From the NCBI GenBank assembly GCA_945641355.1, contig CALZEQ010000031.1:1-37782 (forward strand): a DNA stretch of 37,782 nucleotides, written 5' to 3'. Shown in pieces: positions 35,807-37,782 of the stretch; the stretch's first letter is position 1; each line of letters opens with the position of its first letter. The notes beneath the pieces are model-generated. The model was not told the DNA's origin, did no database searches, and saw nothing but the letters and a program-made list of their open reading frames with translations. A program made the position numbers and the translations under genes. The DNA comes from an uncultured Mediterranea sp. Its GTDB lineage: Bacteria; Bacteroidota; Bacteroidia; Bacteroidales; Bacteroidaceae.

Positions 35807-36850
35807 ATGGCACAAATGAATTTTGGCGGTGTTGTCGAGAATGTGATGACCCGCGAAGAGTTTCCTTTGGAAAAAGCACGTGAGATTTTGAAAGACGAAA
35901 CCATTGCCGTCATCGGCTATGGTGTACAGGGTCCCGGCCAGGCTTGCAACCTGCGTGACAACGGTTTCAATGTGATTGTAGGCCAGCGTCAGGGCAAGAC
36001 ATTCGAGAAGGCTGTTGCCGACGGATGGGTACCCGGTGAAACACTTTTCAGCATCGAAGAGGCAGCCGAGAAGGGCAGCATCGTGATGTGTCTGCTCTCT
36101 GATGCCGCCGTGATGTCTGTATGGCCTTCGCTGAAGCCGCATCTCACCGCAGGCAAGGCACTCTATTTCTCACATGGATTTGCTATTACGTGGAGCGACC
36201 GTACGGGTGTGGTTCCTCCTGCCGATATCGATGTCATCATGGTTGCTCCCAAGGGTTCCGGCACGTCACTGCGTACCATGTTCCTCGAAGGCCGCGGCTT
36301 GAACTCATCGTATGCCATCTATCAGGATGCTACCGGCAAGGCTATGGACCGTACGCTGGCTTTGGGTATCGGCATCGGTTCTGGCTACCTGTTCGAGACT
36401 ACCTTCCAGCGCGAGGCTACATCCGACCTTACAGGTGAGCGTGGTTCGCTGATGGGTGCTATTCAGGGATTGTTGCTGGCTCAGTACGAGGTGCTGCGCG
36501 AGAATGGCCATACACCCTCTGAGGCCTTCAACGAAACGGTAGAAGAGCTGACGCAGTCGCTGATGCCGCTCTTTGCCAAGAACGGTATGGATTGGATGTA
36601 TGCCAACTGCTCTACCACGGCACAGCGTGGTGCCCTCGACTGGATGGGCCCGTTCCACGATGCCATCAAGCCCGTGGTACAGAAGCTGTATGCCAGCGTG
36701 AAGTGCGGCAACGAAGCTCAGATCTCTATTGACAGCAACTCGCAGCCCAACTATCGCGAGAAGCTGAATGCAGAGCTGAAGGCGCTGCGCGAGAGCGAGA
36801 TGTGGCAGACGGCTGTTACAGTGCGCAAGCTGCGTCCTGAAAACAACTGA
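35807..36850 (+). CDS. ilvC: Ketol-acid reductoisomerase
   Basis: It isomerises and reduces acetolactate or acetohydroxybutyrate with NAD(P)H and Mg2+. Start ATG 35807 (MAQMNFGGVVENV) gives the usual 347-residue Bacteroidetes protein; the frame is open back to 35750 but that overlaps the thioesterase gene. The N-terminal Rossmann fold has VIGYGVQGPGQACNLRDNG with the cofactor loop VGQRQGKTF. The C-terminal knotted domain has TSDLTGERGSLMGAIQG (Mg2+ Asp/Glu), NETVEELTQSL and STTAQRGALDW. It is the last gene of the operon and is followed by a strong terminator. Confidence 0.96.
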   Translation: MAQMNFGGVVENVMTREEFPLEKAREILKDETIAVIGYGVQGPGQACNLRDNGFNVIVGQRQGKTFEKAVADGWVPGETLFSIEEAAEKGSIVMCLLSDAAVMSVWPSLKPHLTAGKALYFSHGFAITWSDRTGVVPPADIDVIMVAPKGSGTSLRTMFLEGRGLNSSYAIYQDATGKAMDRTLALGIGIGSGYLFETTFQREATSDLTGERGSLMGAIQGLLLAQYEVLRENGHTPSEAFNETVEELTQSLMPLFAKNGMDWMYANCSTTAQRGALDWMGPFHDAIKPVVQKLYASVKCGNEAQISIDSNSQPNYREKLNAELKALRESEMWQTAVTVRKLRPENN

Positions 36851-36893
36851 TGCTCATTTTTCAGACAGAAGCTACAAGCTACGAGTTACTGGT

Positions 36894-36924
36894 AGGGGCG
36901 GAAATTTTTCCGCCCCTCTTTTTT
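36894..36924 (+). terminator. Intrinsic terminator of the ilv operon
   Basis: Arms 36894-36903 (AGGGGCGGAA) and 36908-36917 pair perfectly around ATTT and are followed by CTTTTTT. It is fused to inverted CTCGTAGCT-type repeat units (36871-36890), so the terminator is part of a dispersed repeat. From 36925 to 37084 I see no gene; the DNA turns AT-rich. Confidence 0.85.
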
Positions 36925-37084
36925 CTGTCTGTAGTTGTTCCGAGCTGCAGCCGATTGTATGTCAAAGTGAGAGAACAATGGTGGTTGTTAACAATGGTTT
37001 GGTGTTGGGGAATAAGAATGCGGATTCTACAAAAATGTGTAAACTACTTTAGCTGTTGAAGATACGGATAAAAATCAACGTATT

Positions 37085-37118
37085 TTTGATGCTTGTATAA
37101 GAAAAATTCATATCTTTG
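37085..37118 (+). promoter_or_regulatory. Predicted promoter of the mntA/hepT remnant
   Basis: TTTG (37085-37088), 22 nt, TATCTTTG (37111-37118); the spacer is one longer than usual. The start would be about 35-40 nt before the mntA ATG. Confidence 0.55.
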
Positions 37119-37162
37119 CAGCAAAGGAATGATGTGTAGTTGCAATCAAATAAAGCATTATT

Positions 37163-37460
37163 ATGGAGATAAGTACATTAAATGTTATAAGGCAATACCT
37201 TGCAACACAGCCAATAAAAAAAAACATGGCTATTCGGTTCTTGCTCAAGAGGTGAGGATAGGGCAGATAGTGATATTGATATACTTGTCGAATATAATGA
37301 TTCCAATTCCATATCACTGATGACCATTTCAAAAATCATCACCTCATTGAGCAAAAAACTCAACCGCAAGATTGATATAGTGGAGGAGGGTTGTCTCCTC
37401 CCATTTGCTAAAATGAGTGTAGAAAAGGATAAACAGCTTATATATGAGAGAAAAGATTAA
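37163..37460 (+). pseudogene. MntA-type nucleotidyltransferase antitoxin, frameshifted
   Basis: MntA antitoxins AMPylate the HEPN toxin HepT. Translation from ATG 37163 gives MEISTLNVIRQYLATQPIKK and then leaves frame at an A9 tract (37216-37224), meeting TGA at 37256-37258. One base fewer (A8) restores TWLFGSCSRGEDRADSDIDI, with the exact GSx10DxD catalytic motif, and an open frame to TAA 37458-37460, about 98 residues in all. All other family features are intact, so the break is a single homopolymer change: mutation, phase-variable slippage, transcriptional slippage or a sequencing error. Its end overlaps hepT by 17 nt. Confidence 0.75.
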
Positions 37461-37551
37461 AGACAAAGGAAGACTCGAACATATTCTGTCTTCTATTGAT
37501 ATAATATCAATAATAAGAATAAACCCATTGGCGGAATTAATCTTAGTATGA
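37444..37551 (+). pseudogene. HepT (HEPN toxin) N-terminal fragment
   Basis: MREKIKDKGRLEHILSSIDI matches the start of HepT-family HEPN toxins that pair with MntA. After about 23-25 residues the match stops and the frame runs through the TTGGCGGAATTAA repeat to a TGA at 37549-37551, giving only 35 codons. The RxxxxxH active motif and most of the four-helix bundle are lacking, so no toxin is made. Deletion or insertion at the repeat (37522) explains the break. Confidence 0.65.
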
Positions 37552-37583
37552 GTACCAGTGTAATCTTAGTAAGAGTACTGCAT
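37522..37583. repeat. Element-end 18-mer plus 23-bp tandem repeat
   Basis: ACCCATTGGCGGAATTAA (37522-37539) matches 401-418 in 17 of 18 bases. It runs into two direct repeats with a 23-bp period, AATCTTAGTATGAGTAC (37539-37555) and AATCTTAGTAAGAGTAC (37562-37578). Genes on both sides (hepT on plus, HTH gene on minus) are cut off here, marking a rearrangement junction. Confidence 0.65.
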
Positions 37584-37700
37584 CCATGTCTTTCCTGTAC
37601 TGAACGCTTCTTCTATTTTCCCCTCTGCACAATAATGACGGACGGTACGCTCGCTGATACCGTATTTGTCAGCAAACTGAACGACTGATATATATTCCAT
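37566..37700 (-). pseudogene. Truncated helix-turn-helix DNA-binding protein
   Basis: ATG at 37700 (minus) opens a 44-residue frame, MEYISVVQFADKYGISERTV followed by RHYCAEGKIEEAFSTGKTWM. This is the small HTH/excisionase-like domain common in Bacteroidales accessory regions (AxxxGISxRTVRxYCxxGxI...GxxW). The usual continuation (W-x-I-P...) is replaced after the Trp by the tandem repeat and a stop, so the gene has lost its end. A palindromic region lies directly upstream (37716-37781). Confidence 0.65.
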
Positions 37701-37715
37701 GATTCAAATACTTTT

Positions 37716-37781
37716 GTTATCGGCAAGCTTTTATTCAAATTCACGTATAAATATACGTGTTTTTGCCGATAACGGCAAAAA
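37716..37781. promoter_or_regulatory. Nested palindromes upstream of the HTH gene
   Basis: Three overlapping symmetries: GTTATCGGCAA (37716-37726) with its exact complement at 37763-37773; CACGTATA/TATACGTG (37742-37749 and 37752-37759); and TTTTTGCCG/CGGCAAAAA (37760-37768 and 37773-37781). They look like operator sites for the HTH protein or a recombinase arm. A related CACGTATATTTAT occurs at 319-331 near the other end of the window. Confidence 0.5.
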
Positions 37782-37782
37782 A

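Noticed and set aside
37108..37369. Minus-strand frames opposite mntA
   Set aside because: The plus strand carries a clear nucleotidyltransferase motif in two frames joined at the A9 run; the minus frames have no support.
1..37782. tRNA or rRNA genes
   Set aside because: I looked for cloverleaf-type arms and CCA-proximal motifs in the gaps and found none that hold up.

Overview
The window looks like chromosome of a gut Bacteroidales, most likely Bacteroides or a close relative. The evidence is a SusC/SusD pair with surface-type lipoproteins (Cys followed by Asp/Glu/Lys), Bacteroides-style promoters (TTTG, about 19-21 nt, TAnnTTTG), periplasmic-sensor histidine kinases, and the Bacteroidetes gene order ilvD-ilvB-ilvN-acyl-ACP thioesterase-ilvC. 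The middle (about 2.8-36.9 kb) is ordinary GC-rich core DNA. Both ends (1-2.8 kb and 36.95-37.78 kb) are visibly AT-richer, full of inverted repeats and broken genes, and look like accessory or mobile DNA. A near-identical 18-mer occurs at both ends (401-418 and 37522-37539).

Layout. 1-900: gene-poor DNA with a cluster of CCCTACAC-type motifs, a 21-bp perfect palindrome and other hairpins. 916-2572 (minus): a two-gene operon of an AAA/OLD-type ATPase and a small TOPRIM (DUF3226-like) protein, resembling split OLD or PARIS-type defence. 2831-10100 (plus): a polysaccharide-utilisation fragment of a SusC missing its 5' end, SusD, an Ig-like surface lipoprotein, a lipocalin-like lipoprotein and a GH88 unsaturated glucuronyl hydrolase. 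10104-16745 (minus): FtsX-like permease, its ATPase, a lipoprotein, rsmE, a nucleoside permease, a conserved small protein and a lipoprotein. 16828-24379 (minus): secA, a phosphatase-like protein that seems to have lost its active site, a DUF4105 membrane protein and metY. 24403-27419 (minus): an intact histidine kinase followed by one with a degenerate ATP-binding domain. 27557-29904 (plus): a cell-wall amidase and a DigH/YngK-like glycosyl hydrolase. 29905-30593: a gene-free stretch of dispersed hairpin repeats and a striking array of TTCAGTCGTAT motifs spaced exactly 22 bp. 30594-36850 (plus): the isoleucine/valine operon. 37085-37782: a frameshifted MntA/HepT toxin-antitoxin remnant and a truncated helix-turn-helix gene.

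The strongest discovery is ahead of ilvD. A promoter is followed by a 25-codon open frame rich in Ile, Leu and Val codons, then three RNA segments that can form either an antiterminator or a terminator with a U-run. The leader stop codon lies inside the antiterminator segment. This is the geometry of ribosome-mediated attenuation and predicts that the operon is controlled by branched-chain aminoacyl-tRNA supply. Other points worth attention are the ATPase/TOPRIM operon next to a decapitated susC, the A9 tract that breaks mntA, the 22-bp-spaced operator-like array, and two apparent pseudoenzymes (a phosphatase and a histidine kinase) kept in otherwise intact operons. All assignments were made by reading the sequence; no database search was run.
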